A DNA stretch of 64,000 bases from an uncultured Clostridia bacterium (GTDB taxonomy: Bacteria > Bacillota > Clostridia > Oscillospirales > Ruminococcaceae): contig CANQUJ010000001.1 in assembly GCA_947627005.1 (NCBI GenBank), forward strand, positions 124,001 to 188,000, given 5' to 3'. A program made the position numbers and the translations under genes. Positions 25,623 through 34,280 of the stretch are shown in pieces. Each line of letters begins with the position of its first letter. Position 1 is the first letter of the stretch. The notes under the pieces are model-generated. The model ran no database searches, was not told the DNA's origin, and saw nothing but the letters and a program-made list of their open reading frames with translations.

Positions 25623-26894
25623 ATGACTGATAACAATTTCGATAAAACATTTTCGGCCCCGGCCTCGGCCGCCGTCCCGAAGGCGATAATCGCCGCGATA
25701 GATACCGGCGAATACGACGTCGAGCGCTCTATCGCCGAGCTTAAAGAGCTTATAAGAACCGCAGGGGGAGAGACCGTCGCCGAGATAGTTCAAAAGCGCC
25801 CCGCGCCGGACAGCGCGACCTGTATCGGCTCGGGTCGGCTTGAAGAGATGAAGCGCCTTGCCGAAGACTTTGAGGCCGACGTCGCGGTCTTCGACCTTGA
25901 GCTTACCGCGACCCAGATCAGAAACATCGAGGACGCGCTCGACATCGAGGTCATCGACCGCACGATGCTTATTTTAGACATTTTTGCCCAAAGGGCGACT
26001 ACCCGCGAGGGCAGAATACAAGTAGAAATCGCGAAATATAAATATCTTCTTCCGCGGATCGCGGGAATGGGAAAAGAGCTTTCGCGGACCGGCGGCGCCG
26101 TCGGAATGAGGGGCGGCCCGGGAGAGACCAAATCCGAGCTCGACCGAAGACACATTCGCTCGAGAATAGGCGCATTAAACGCCGAACTCAAAGAGATAGT
26201 CGCCCGGCGCGAGCTTTTAAGAAAGCGCCGCAAAAAAGACGGCGTTCTTTCCGCCGCGATAGTCGGATATACCAACGTCGGAAAATCCACCCTTATGAAC
26301 GCCCTGACCGACGCCGGGGTTTTATGCGAAAACAAGCTTTTCGCCACCCTTGAAACCACCTCGCGCTCGATAATTCTTCCCGACGGCCGCAGCGTTCTTT
26401 TGGTAGACACCGTCGGCCTGATAAGCCGGCTCCCTCACCACCTTGTCGAGGCTTTTAAATCCACCCTCGAAGAAGCCGCCAACGCCGACGTTATCCTTCA
26501 CGTCTGCGACAGTTCGAGCGACGACATCGAAGAGCAGACAAAGGTCGCGCGAGAGCTTCTTTCAGAGCTCGGCTGCGACGGTATCCCGGTGGTCACGGTT
26601 TTGAACAGGTCGGATATTTCGGGTTGGAACGAAAACCTTCTGCCCGAAAGAACGGTTCTTATCTCGGCCAAAGAGGGCAGGGGGCTCGATGAGCTTCTTG
26701 ACGAGCTTTGCGCGGCCCTGCCCGAAACCGCCCGAAGAATGAAGCTTAAGCTGCCTTTTTCCGAGGCCGGCCTTTTGGCGAAAATTCGCGCCGAGGGCGG
26801 GATTTTTTCCGAAGAATACCTGCCCGACGGGATCGAAGTAGACGCGCTCGTCGACGTTAAGCTGATTTCCGCGGCGGAAAAATTCAGGGCGTAA
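25623..26894 (+). CDS. hflX: GTPase HflX
   Basis: A 423-aa ribosome-splitting GTPase. It has the HflX N-terminal subdomain (residues ~20-180) with the glycine-rich GMGKELSRTGGAVGMRGGPGE loop, then a coiled helix. The G domain at ~205-370 has GYTNVGKST (G1), DTVGL (G3) and NRSD (G4). GGAGG precedes ATG. Length is in the family range. It has its own strong terminator. Confidence 0.96.
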   Translation: MTDNNFDKTFSAPASAAVPKAIIAAIDTGEYDVERSIAELKELIRTAGGETVAEIVQKRPAPDSATCIGSGRLEEMKRLAEDFEADVAVFDLELTATQIRNIEDALDIEVIDRTMLILDIFAQRATTREGRIQVEIAKYKYLLPRIAGMGKELSRTGGAVGMRGGPGETKSELDRRHIRSRIGALNAELKEIVARRELLRKRRKKDGVLSAAIVGYTNVGKSTLMNALTDAGVLCENKLFATLETTSRSIILPDGRSVLLVDTVGLISRLPHHLVEAFKSTLEEAANADVILHVCDSSSDDIEEQTKVARELLSELGCDGIPVVTVLNRSDISGWNENLLPERTVLISAKEGRGLDELLDELCAALPETARRMKLKLPFSEAGLLAKIRAEGGIFSEEYLPDGIEVDALVDVKLISAAEKFRA

Positions 26895-26913
26895 CGCTTT
26901 AAAAATCCAACGC

Positions 26914-26947
26914 CAAAAGCGCTTCCGATCGCTCGGAGGCGCTTTTG
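26914..26947 (+). terminator. hflX terminator
   Basis: A 15-bp stem CAAAAGCGCTTCCGA / TCGGAGGCGCTTTTG with one G-U pair and a TCGC loop, 20 nt after the stop codon. Confidence 0.85.
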
Positions 26948-26993
26948 AGATATGGAGAAAGAAGAATGAAGGCCGATTTTCGGGCGTTTGCGC

Positions 26994-27083
26994 GGCGAAG
27001 CCCGCGGCGGGCGGCGCCCGCCGCTCGGGCGCGCCTGCGGCGCGCCCCGCCGGCCCCCGCCGGGGGCCGGCAAGGGCTTCGCC
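26994..27083. repeat. GC-rich multi-hairpin (four-way junction) element
   Basis: Closing stem GGCGAAGCCC (26994-27003) pairs with GGGCTTCGCC (27074-27083). Inside it are three consecutive perfect hairpins, each with a 3-nt loop: 9 bp at 27004-27024, 9 bp at 27027-27047, and 10 bp at 27049-27071. Base composition is far above that of the neighbours. There is no ribosome site or coding bias in it. It lies in the otherwise gene-poor gap between hflX and the 67-aa gene. Confidence 0.8.
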
Positions 27084-27113
27084 CACCGCCGAGGCGCGAA
27101 ATTTTTGAAAATC

Positions 27114-27317
27114 TCAGCTTGCGCGCTCAAATCTCTTGCATTGGCGCTCGTTTTGCGCTATAATATAAGCGGATGCTTCTTTTGCGGCTTTTTCGGCCGC
27201 GCGCTTTTCGCTTATGGCCGCCTTTTCGTCGCGGCGATTCTGAAGCAGCAAAAGCAGGTCGCGCAGGGTGTATATAAACATAAGTCCCAAAATCAGAGTG
27301 ATGATGTAAAACGACAT
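27114..27317 (-). CDS. Small single-pass membrane protein
   Basis: A 67-aa protein: an N-terminal hydrophobic helix (YIITLILGLMFIYTL, residues ~4-18), then a charged Leu/Arg/Lys/Glu/Ala helix likely to form a coiled coil. GGAG with the extended AAAGGAG lies 9 nt before ATG 27317, which supports real translation. No family recognised. It stands alone next to the GC-rich element. It could be a membrane regulatory miniprotein; function unknown. Confidence 0.6.
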   Translation of the reverse strand: MSFYIITLILGLMFIYTLRDLLLLLQNRRDEKAAISEKRAAEKAAKEASAYIIAQNERQCKRFERAS

Positions 27318-27385
27318 ATAAATTCTCTCCTTTTCGCTTCAAGGGCTCTTGTCCCTTGCTCTAATTCAATTATATATCGCCTACT

Positions 27386-27444
27386 GTCCGTTTATACGGA
27401 CTTGTTCGCCCGAATTTAAGAATATCAGTCCGCTTTTTCGGACT
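27386..27444. repeat. Pair of GTCCG...CGGAC hairpins upstream of the 27464/27491 gene
   Basis: GTCCGT-TTAT-ACGGAC (27386-27401) and AGTCCG-CTTTTT-CGGACT (27427-27444). The second is almost identical to a hairpin at 39478-39495. Both are perfect 6-bp stems ahead of a coding start. Confidence 0.55.
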
Positions 27445-27463
27445 TCAAGAGGGGGTTCGCCTT

Positions 27464-28015
27464 ATTTCCGACTTCAAGCTGATCGCGGGGGTGTATATCC
27501 CCGACGTCTCGAAAATCAAAAAAGAGTACAAATCGAAGAAAAACAAGCTTATTTTAAGCCTTTCGGGGGAGGATTACGCCGAATTTTTCAAAAAATCGGT
27601 GAAGCTTTTAAAAGAGCCGGTCTTCTTTTTCGCAGAGATCCCGGCGGACAACGACTCGACCCGCACCTATTATCTTGACAACTGCACCGTCCCGGTCGCC
27701 GAGGCGATTTTAAAGCGCTACGGCGGTATCCTCTTCGCCGACGGAGTTATAAAATTCGGCTTCGGATCGCATAAAACCGACGACGAAATTTATATGCGCG
27801 AATATCAGACCGTTTCGATCTATTCCGAATCCGCCGAAAAATACGAAGAGATCCTTGCCGGCCTCGGGTATAAAAGCAACCCGAAAGCGGTGCTGACATG
27901 GGATATTTTAGACGAAGCCAACCCGGGGGAGTGCGTCAACGTCGAAGTCGACGACGAGGGCTACCCCGAGATGATAAACAACCTCATCGACGTGGGAATG
28001 TACGCCGCGGAATAA
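27464..28015 (+). CDS. Conserved-looking hypothetical protein, start uncertain
   Basis: About 174-184 aa, soluble, no signal peptide or membrane helix: SKIKKEYKSKKNKLILSLSGEDYAEFF, then FFFAEIPADNDSTRTYYLDNCTVPVAEAILKRYG, FGFGSHKTDDEIYMREY, ending in VEVDDEGYPEMINNLIDVGMY. I do not recognise the family. Start choice: GTG 27491 has no spacing for a ribosome site. A good GAGGGGG site lies 8 nt before ATT 27464, which would give MISDFKLIAGVYIP. So either a rare ATT start or weak GTG initiation is used. It lies 54 nt before xylB. Confidence 0.65.
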   Translation: MSDFKLIAGVYIPDVSKIKKEYKSKKNKLILSLSGEDYAEFFKKSVKLLKEPVFFFAEIPADNDSTRTYYLDNCTVPVAEAILKRYGGILFADGVIKFGFGSHKTDDEIYMREYQTVSIYSESAEKYEEILAGLGYKSNPKAVLTWDILDEANPGECVNVEVDDEGYPEMINNLIDVGMYAAE

Positions 28016-28069
28016 GTAGATTTCGGGGAACCCCGATAAAATATAAACAAAAGAAAGCGAGGAAAATTT

Positions 28070-29593
28070 ATGAACTATGTGATCGGAGTCGACATCGGAA
28101 CGAGCGGAACAAAAACCGTTCTTTTCGACGAAAAAGGAAGCGTTATCGCTTCAAAAACGATAGAATACCCGATGTATCAGCCCAAAAACGGCTATGCCGA
28201 GCAGGATCCTTCTGACTGGGCGAACGCCGCGATACAGACCATCAAGGCGGTGGTCGCGAAGAGCGGAGTTAAAAAAGAAGACGTCAAGGGAATCGGCCTT
28301 TCGGGGCAGATGCACGGCCTTGTCATGCTCGACAAAGACAACGAGGTCATTCGCCGCTCGATAATCTGGTGCGACCAGCGCACCGCCAACGAAGTTGACG
28401 AGATGAACCGCAAGCTCGGAAGAGAGAAGCTGATCGAAATAACCGCCAACCCGGCGCTGACCGGCTGGACTGCCGCTAAAATTCTTTGGGTTAAAAACAA
28501 CGAGCCCGAAAACTACGAGCGCTGCCGCCACATTCTCCTCCCGAAGGATTATATCCGCTTTGTTTTGACTCACGAATACGCCACCGAAGTCTCCGACGCC
28601 TCGGGTATGCAGCTTTTGAATGTTCCGAAGCGCGACTGGTCGGATGAAATAATCGACGGCCTCGGGCTCGACCGCTCGATGCTCGGCAGGGTTTATGAAT
28701 CCTGCGAGGTCACCGGCGGGCTTACTGCCGACATCGCCGAAGCGGTCGGCCTTTGCGAGGGAACGCCGGTAGTCGGCGGAGCGGGCGACAATGCCGCCGC
28801 GGCCGTCGGAACGGGTGTTGTCGAAGACGGCAAAGCCTTCACCACGATAGGCACCTCGGGCGTTGTGTTCGCCCACACCTCGAAAATCTCGATAGACAAG
28901 CTCGGGAGAGTACATACCTGCTGCGCGGCGGTGCCGAATTCTTGGCACGTTATGGGCGTTACGCAGGGCGCTGGGCTTTCGCTGAAGTGGTTCCGCGACA
29001 ATTTCTGCAACGCCGAAAAAGAGACTTCCGAGATGATGGGGGTCGACCCGTATTATCTTATGGACAAAGAGGCCGCCGAGGTCCCGATCGGCTCGAACAG
29101 GCTGCTCTATCTGCCCTATCTTATGGGCGAGCGCACTCCCCACCTCGACCCGGACGCGAGGGGAGTGTTCTTCGGCCTTTCGGCGATGCACCGCAAGCGC
29201 GACCTTTTGCGCGCGGTTATGGAGGGCGTTTCGTACAGCCTTCGCGACTGCGTAGAGGTCTTTAAACAGATGGACATCAATGTAAGCGATATGATGGCCT
29301 GCGGCGGCGGGGGAAGCTCTCCGCTATGGAGGCAGATGCTCGCCGACCTTTACGCCTGCCCGGTCAAGACCGCCTCTTCTAAAGAGGGCCCCGCCCTCGG
29401 CGTCGCGCTTTTGGCGGCTGTCGGAACCGGCCTTTATTCGAGCGTTCCCGAGGCTTGCAGAGAGGTCGTCAAGACCGACAAGATTCAGGAGCCCATCGCC
29501 GAAAATATCAAGCCCTACGACGACTGCTACCGGCTTTACACCGAGATCTACCCCGCCCTCAAGGAGAGCTTCAAAAAGCTCGCGGAGCTTTAA
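28070..29593 (+). CDS. xylB: Xylulokinase
   Basis: A 507-aa FGGY-family sugar kinase phosphorylating D-xylulose to xylulose-5-phosphate, feeding the pentose phosphate pathway. N-terminal GVDIGTSGTKTVLFDEKG (phosphate-binding), GQMHGLVMLDKDNEVIRRSIIWCDQRT (substrate region typical of XylB), catalytic Asp in VVGGAGDNAAAAVGTG, and GGGGSSPLWRQMLADLY in the C-terminal ATPase half. AAAGCGAGG ribosome site. No xylose isomerase neighbour; it acts with the GH39 enzyme and the edge lipoprotein in xylan use (inference). Confidence 0.95.
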   Translation: MNYVIGVDIGTSGTKTVLFDEKGSVIASKTIEYPMYQPKNGYAEQDPSDWANAAIQTIKAVVAKSGVKKEDVKGIGLSGQMHGLVMLDKDNEVIRRSIIWCDQRTANEVDEMNRKLGREKLIEITANPALTGWTAAKILWVKNNEPENYERCRHILLPKDYIRFVLTHEYATEVSDASGMQLLNVPKRDWSDEIIDGLGLDRSMLGRVYESCEVTGGLTADIAEAVGLCEGTPVVGGAGDNAAAAVGTGVVEDGKAFTTIGTSGVVFAHTSKISIDKLGRVHTCCAAVPNSWHVMGVTQGAGLSLKWFRDNFCNAEKETSEMMGVDPYYLMDKEAAEVPIGSNRLLYLPYLMGERTPHLDPDARGVFFGLSAMHRKRDLLRAVMEGVSYSLRDCVEVFKQMDINVSDMMACGGGGSSPLWRQMLADLYACPVKTASSKEGPALGVALLAAVGTGLYSSVPEACREVVKTDKIQEPIAENIKPYDDCYRLYTEIYPALKESFKKLAEL

Positions 29594-29611
29594 TTTAGCC
29601 GTTCATAAAAG

Positions 29612-29645
29612 AGCGCCCCCGATTATCCGGAGGCGCTTTTCGCTT
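29612..29645. terminator. xylB terminator, overlapping the 3' end of the convergent SpoIID-like gene
   Basis: AGCGCC / GGCGCT core stem with flanking A/T pairs and TTTT. The stop codon and last codons of the minus-strand gene (ending 29623) lie within this hairpin, so it serves both genes. Confidence 0.7.
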
Positions 29646-30621
29646 CTAATATATTTATTCCGTCGAAAAAGTGCAGCAATATTTCTTTGTAGTTATACCC
29701 CTTTTTCGCAAGCTCGTTGCCGCCGCGAATCGAAAGCCCGACAAGGCTGCCGCTCCCCGAGACGGTGAAAATAAACCTGTTCGAGGCGGGGCTGTATCTG
29801 AAGGTGAACCTTGCCGACGGAAGGTTTAAAAGCCGCGCTATCTCGCTGCCCGAGACTATAAATCTCGAATCGAGATAAACCGACTGAACATACCCTGTCG
29901 CGGCGGTTTCCTTCGGGGTTATCCAGCCCTGCGGGTCCCCCAAAAGAACATAGCCGCCCTCGGCGGTGGTAAGCCGGGCAAAGACCTCTTCCTCGGTATA
30001 TGCGACCGTCGTGAAAAACGCGTCCGGCTCGTTTGTCGCAACGCTTTTAAGATAGGGGATATCCGCGCCCAAAACCGTCTTCGCGCTCTCGGTGGTTATC
30101 CCCGCCGAATAGCAAAACGCCGCGACTATCGGTTCGCCGCCGTATGAGCAGTATTCGCCCAAAACCTCTTTCGCGGCCTCTTTAAAGGGCAAAAGCTCCT
30201 CCTCCGAAACCTCGCCGAGCGAAAGGCGCGGGTATTTCGAACTGTCTGTCGAAACGTCGCAGCCGTAAAGCTCGGGCGTGGGCAGGGCGGTCTCGTCCCG
30301 CCGCCGCTTTAGAATATAAGTATACATCAAAACCGCCTGCGCCTTGATAAGCTCTTTTTCGCAGTTGGGCGGAAGCTGCTCGAAAAGCGCCGCAGCGATG
30401 TAGTCCTCGGTATCGAGGGCCAGCGCCCGCTCCGAAATCGTGTCGTAGATATAAACCTCGGTTATCGCCTCGGCCGGCTCGGGGGACTGCGGCGAAGTCT
30501 GCGAAAAGGCTTCGGCCGCCTCTTCTTTGTTTGAAAAAATCGCCCCGGCGGCGTACGGTATCGCCGGAAAAAGCAGCAGCGCGGCGGTTATCAGCGCAAG
30601 CCCTTTAAAAAAATCTCTCAT
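29623..30621 (-). CDS. SpoIID/LytB-domain protein
   Basis: A 332-aa protein from ATG 30621 (GGAGG 9 nt upstream; longer in-frame starts lack a site). Signal anchor at ~7-28. The SpoIID domain includes DTEDYIAAALFEQLPPNCEKELIKAQAVLMYTYIL. This is the conserved catalytic Glu region, written here as ALFEQLP instead of the usual GEMP/AEMP. It continues with FCYSAGITTESAKTVLGADIPYLKSVAT, equivalent to the S-x-GG-x-T motif, and ends in a GYVQSVYLDSRFIVSG...FRYS strand region. SpoIID is a lytic transglycosylase needed for engulfment. The divergent motifs make the spoIID paralogue assignment uncertain. Confidence 0.85.
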   Translation of the reverse strand: MRDFFKGLALITAALLLFPAIPYAAGAIFSNKEEAAEAFSQTSPQSPEPAEAITEVYIYDTISERALALDTEDYIAAALFEQLPPNCEKELIKAQAVLMYTYILKRRRDETALPTPELYGCDVSTDSSKYPRLSLGEVSEEELLPFKEAAKEVLGEYCSYGGEPIVAAFCYSAGITTESAKTVLGADIPYLKSVATNEPDAFFTTVAYTEEEVFARLTTAEGGYVLLGDPQGWITPKETAATGYVQSVYLDSRFIVSGSEIARLLNLPSARFTFRYSPASNRFIFTVSGSGSLVGLSIRGGNELAKKGYNYKEILLHFFDGINILEAKSASG

Positions 30622-30687
30622 ATTCGCGCCTCCGTATTTTTTATGGGACAAGTATACCAAACCCGGGGCGATCAAATTGTCGAATCG

Positions 30688-30723
30688 AGAGAAAAACGCC
30701 CCGACTCTTATAAAGCCGGGGCG
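30688..30723 (-). terminator. Terminator of the transglutaminase-like protein gene
   Basis: CGCCCCG / CGGGGCG stem (30697-30703 and 30717-30723); on the minus strand it is followed by GTTTTTC. Confidence 0.75.
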
Positions 30724-30742
30724 AAATTTATATTTGCGATTT

Positions 30743-33700
30743 TTAAGCGGGGTCGTCCGCGGCGAGGGCGGGCTCGGTCGGCGTTTCGACGACGTATTCG
30801 TTCTCGTCGTCCGGCGCGAACTCGGTGTTGTCGCGAACTCCGACAAATCCGCAGAAGCTGCAAACGCCGTTGGAATCATAGCTGTGCGGCGCGAATTCGT
30901 AAACCGCCCCGCAGATGTCGCAGGCTATCCAGTGGTTAAAGCCGTTGTACTTAAGGGTGAAGCTGTGAATGTGGCCGGGGTTTCCGCCGGGGTTTCCGCC
31001 CGGGTTTCCGCCGGGGTTGCCGCCGGGGTTATCGCCGGGGTCGTCCGAGCCTTGGGTCGAGGATATAACGTTTACGGTAACGCTGTTAGAAGAGGCGGTC
31101 GAAGACCCGGCGGTGACGGTTACCTCGCAGTAGTATTCGCCGGAATTGTCGACGCTGTGGCCGTTGCCGTCGGTGCCGGTAAGGGTAAGGCTGCTGCCGG
31201 TTCCGACGTGTATCGCCTCGCCGTTCGCGCCGATCTTATACCAGTTGTATTCGTAGTTCGGGTTCGGGTTCGCGACATAAAGCTTAACGCTGCCGTCGGC
31301 CTCGGTCTTAACGCTTCCCGCGCCGCCGTTAATCGAAATATCTTTTTGGGCCGGGGCGACCGCCTTCGGGACGACCGCGGTTCCCTTGTCGTTTAAAATC
31401 GCCGCCTGCGCCGCGAATCTCGCCGAAATAAGAGAAGAATCGGCCTTTATGTCTTCATAAGAAAGGGTGAAGGTATAGCTTTCGCTTTCTCCGTTATAGC
31501 CGCATTCCGCGCCCGAAACCTCTACGCTGTCGATGATATAGCCCGGGTCGGGTGTGACGGTGATCTTGCAGCTTTCGCCCTCTTTAAGAGAGACTCTTCC
31601 GCCGCTTATTCCGTCGACTTCGACCTTTCCGCCGACGTCCGCCATCGCGGCGACGGTCTTTTCGGTCGGCGCGCTGCCGTCGTCGGCTACGGCGACCACC
31701 GCAAACGGCGAGAATTTTCTACATTCGATCAAAAGGCCGTATTTGGTGATGGTGCAGGGTATCTCTTCGACCCCCAAAATCTCGCCGGTGTTCGGGTCTT
31801 TGTCGAAGTGGTAGGCTTTAAAGGTAACCCCCTCGTCATCCGGCCCATAGCCGACCGGGAAGCCGAGCTGAATCCTTACGGACATGCCGTCGGCAAGCTC
31901 TGCCCACTGCTTTTTACAAAGGGTTAGGCTGATGTTGTATGTAGTCGCCGAAAGAACGTCTTCGCCCTCGGAGGTTATCATATCCTCCATCTTGTGCTCG
32001 TCTTTGGCGCCGGTTTCGGATACCACGAGCATAAGCTTGCTCTTGTATTTTTCGTCCCATTCGGTGCCTTCCCAGACGTTTCCTTCGCTGTCCTTCCAGC
32101 CGTCCATAGAAAGGTCGCCGTCGGTGACGAGAACCGGCTTCGCGTGGGTGTTATAGTCGAAGCCCTGACTTCTGTAAGCGCAGATCGCGCAGGGCGCCTG
32201 TACCACCCAGCCGAAGGAATCTGGGGTCTTGCCGCTGTATGCGCCGACGAGGCCGGTAAGATAGAACACATACGCGACGTTATCGTCGAGCCACATCGAG
32301 CTGGTCGTATAGTCGAACTCGATCTTAGTCTCGGTCTGAAGCCCGTTCGTGGTCATGACGTCGACAAAGCTGATTTGAATATTTCTCATATTCTGATACT
32401 GCGCGCCGTTGTCGTCGCGTTTGATAAAGCTGTCGACCACATGGGCTTCAAGCTTAAAGTCGTTCGCGGTTGCGGAGCGCACGGCTTCTTTATATCCCTC
32501 TTCGCCGACTCGCTCGGTCTCGCACCATTCTTTATAAACCTCGGGGGTGACGAGGATATCGTTGAAGTATGCGACAAAGTGCTCGGTCGCGCCGAGGCCG
32601 ATGCAGCCTCGGGCATACGAGGGCTCGCCGTGAAGCGAGGCGGGGGCGGCGCGGTAGGTTCCGCTTTCGTTGTGTAAAAGCCCGCTTCTTGCAAGAAGAA
32701 GGGTCTCGTCGCCGTGGAAGAACATATCCGGGATAACGCCCATCTGGAATACCGGCGACGGGTCGATGGTAACGCCGAACTCGACGTATTCGACATGGGG
32801 CATATAGAACCAAGTCTCGTCGCCGTGGTCCGAGGCGTCGTCGGTCTGGCCGTAAACCTCCGGCATATAGTAGTGCCACTCGGTCTCCTCCCAGCCGGTC
32901 TCAACGTCGTATACCTTGTATCTCATCAAGAGATAGTAGCCGTTTTTCTTCATCTCGGTGGCGTTCATGCCCATATAGCTTACGCAGTAAACCCCGCCCT
33001 CAAGAATCTCTTCGTCGTAGGCGTCGCTCTTGAATTTGACGACGAGCGGGCTGTTTTCTTCGGAGATAAGCTCGAAATCCACCCCGAGCGAGGGGTAGTC
33101 GAACGCCCTGCCGTCCGGCGACATCGTTCCGTCGGTATAGTGGTGGACCGACATTTTCTGCTCGCCGACAAGAAGATATTCGTGCGATTCGTAGCCGTCG
33201 TCCCCGGTGATGGTATACTTCCCCGCCTTCGGGTTAACCGGGTCGTCCATAGTCGCGTCGACCGCGTACCATCTTCCGCCGAGATAAACTTCGTTCCAGA
33301 TGTGCGCTTCGGCGACCTTGTCGCTGTGGCGGTATACGCCGCTTACCATAACGCAGGGGATACCGAGGGCGTCCATCGCGGCCTTAAATGCGCGGGTGTA
33401 TGATTCGCAAACGCCGCGCCTTTTAACGAGGGCACCGTAGGCGGTTCTGATGAATCCCATATCGTCGGGGGCGATTTTTGCGATCGCAAGCTCGTCGGTA
33501 TAGGAAACCCTTTTCGTGATCCAGTCGTGGATAGCGATGACCTGCTCTCTTTGGTCCGAATAAGGGGCGGCGGCGCTTAACATCTCTTTAAAAGCGGCGT
33601 CGTATTCGTTTATCGCCGACTCGACCTGGGCTTGGTTGGTAAATCCGTCGGTGTAATAGGTCGGGTATCTTCCCGCGCCGAGGTAAAGGTGGTAGCCGTC

Positions 33701-34093
33701 GGCTTGGGAATATGTAATTCTGACGGTCAGCGCCGAAAAGTCCACATAGAATATATTCGGAAAATCGGCGTAAAACGCGTCTCTTCCGGCGCCGTATTCT
33801 TTGATGAGGTCTATCCCCCCGGCGGCGTGCTGCGCGCAATAATCCGCCGCCCTGCCGCCGAATTCTTCGACAAGGTCGAGCGCTTCAACGCCGGTTTTAA
33901 AGGTGCCGTCGATATACATTTTTTCCATCGCGTCGTAAAACATTCTTGCCGCGGAGCCGACGGAAAGCTGATCGCGGTAGTAGTATGCCGCCGAAGAGAC
34001 AGCGGCTGTGGCGGAAAGAGTGAAGATTCCGGAGGGGATAAGCCCTACCGCAAGACAGAGCGCAAGGATAATTGCGGATATTCTTCTTTTCAC
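30743..34093 (-). CDS. Large secreted transglutaminase-like surface protein
   Basis: 1116 aa from GTG 34093 (GGAGG 10 nt upstream). Signal peptide 1-31. Transglutaminase-like (TGc) core at ~180-285, with an apparent catalytic triad C229 (GVCESYTRAF), H264 (EAHIWNEVYLGG) and D279 (YAVDATMDDP). Then a long beta-rich region, Ig-like domains near ~890-1030 (including YEYNWYKIGANGEAI and GEYYCEVTV), a GGNP linker, and a C-terminal 40-residue cysteine region (CDICGAVYEF, GVCSFCGF) resembling a zinc ribbon. Surface cysteine peptidases or cross-linkers of this type are common in gut Clostridia. No sorting signal was found. Substrate unknown. Confidence 0.82.
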   Translation of the reverse strand: MKRRISAIILALCLAVGLIPSGIFTLSATAAVSSAAYYYRDQLSVGSAARMFYDAMEKMYIDGTFKTGVEALDLVEEFGGRAADYCAQHAAGGIDLIKEYGAGRDAFYADFPNIFYVDFSALTVRITYSQADGYHLYLGAGRYPTYYTDGFTNQAQVESAINEYDAAFKEMLSAAAPYSDQREQVIAIHDWITKRVSYTDELAIAKIAPDDMGFIRTAYGALVKRRGVCESYTRAFKAAMDALGIPCVMVSGVYRHSDKVAEAHIWNEVYLGGRWYAVDATMDDPVNPKAGKYTITGDDGYESHEYLLVGEQKMSVHHYTDGTMSPDGRAFDYPSLGVDFELISEENSPLVVKFKSDAYDEEILEGGVYCVSYMGMNATEMKKNGYYLLMRYKVYDVETGWEETEWHYYMPEVYGQTDDASDHGDETWFYMPHVEYVEFGVTIDPSPVFQMGVIPDMFFHGDETLLLARSGLLHNESGTYRAAPASLHGEPSYARGCIGLGATEHFVAYFNDILVTPEVYKEWCETERVGEEGYKEAVRSATANDFKLEAHVVDSFIKRDDNGAQYQNMRNIQISFVDVMTTNGLQTETKIEFDYTTSSMWLDDNVAYVFYLTGLVGAYSGKTPDSFGWVVQAPCAICAYRSQGFDYNTHAKPVLVTDGDLSMDGWKDSEGNVWEGTEWDEKYKSKLMLVVSETGAKDEHKMEDMITSEGEDVLSATTYNISLTLCKKQWAELADGMSVRIQLGFPVGYGPDDEGVTFKAYHFDKDPNTGEILGVEEIPCTITKYGLLIECRKFSPFAVVAVADDGSAPTEKTVAAMADVGGKVEVDGISGGRVSLKEGESCKITVTPDPGYIIDSVEVSGAECGYNGESESYTFTLSYEDIKADSSLISARFAAQAAILNDKGTAVVPKAVAPAQKDISINGGAGSVKTEADGSVKLYVANPNPNYEYNWYKIGANGEAIHVGTGSSLTLTGTDGNGHSVDNSGEYYCEVTVTAGSSTASSNSVTVNVISSTQGSDDPGDNPGGNPGGNPGGNPGGNPGHIHSFTLKYNGFNHWIACDICGAVYEFAPHSYDSNGVCSFCGFVGVRDNTEFAPDDENEYVVETPTEPALAADDPA
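30978..31042 (-). repeat. 12-bp tandem repeats coding a GGNP linker
   Basis: Four to five copies of a 12-bp unit (GGG-TTT/TTG-CCG-CC pattern on the plus strand) encoding GGNP repeats between the Ig-like and cysteine-rich regions of the surface protein. Confidence 0.75.
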
Positions 34094-34157
34094 TTTGATA
34101 AATCCTCCCATATTAAAATTGAACGGTGACTGCCCGCCTGCATATGCAGACACTATC

Positions 34158-34185
34158 ATTATACCCGAAATCCGCCGTTTGTCAA
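34158..34185 (-). promoter_or_regulatory. Promoter of the transglutaminase-like gene
   Basis: Minus strand TTGACA (34185-34180), 16-nt spacer, TATAAT (34163-34158), 65 nt before the GTG start. Confidence 0.75.
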
Positions 34186-34221
34186 TAGCGGCAGCCCCAA
34201 AATATCGCGATTTTTCGGGTA

Positions 34222-34250
34222 TTGACAGAATCGGGGGAATGGTTTAAAAT
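34222..34250 (+). promoter_or_regulatory. Promoter of the GH39 gene
   Basis: TTGACA, 17-nt spacer, TAAAAT, 31 nt before the GH39 start. The two divergent -35 elements form an inverted repeat (TGTCAATA ... TATTGACA). Confidence 0.8.
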
Positions 34251-34280
34251 GTATAAAAAACTTAATCGGGGCGATGAAAA

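Noticed and set aside
26945-27163. Arg/Pro/Ala-rich ORFs across the GC-rich element
   Set aside because: Translation of the palindromes; no ribosome site and low complexity.
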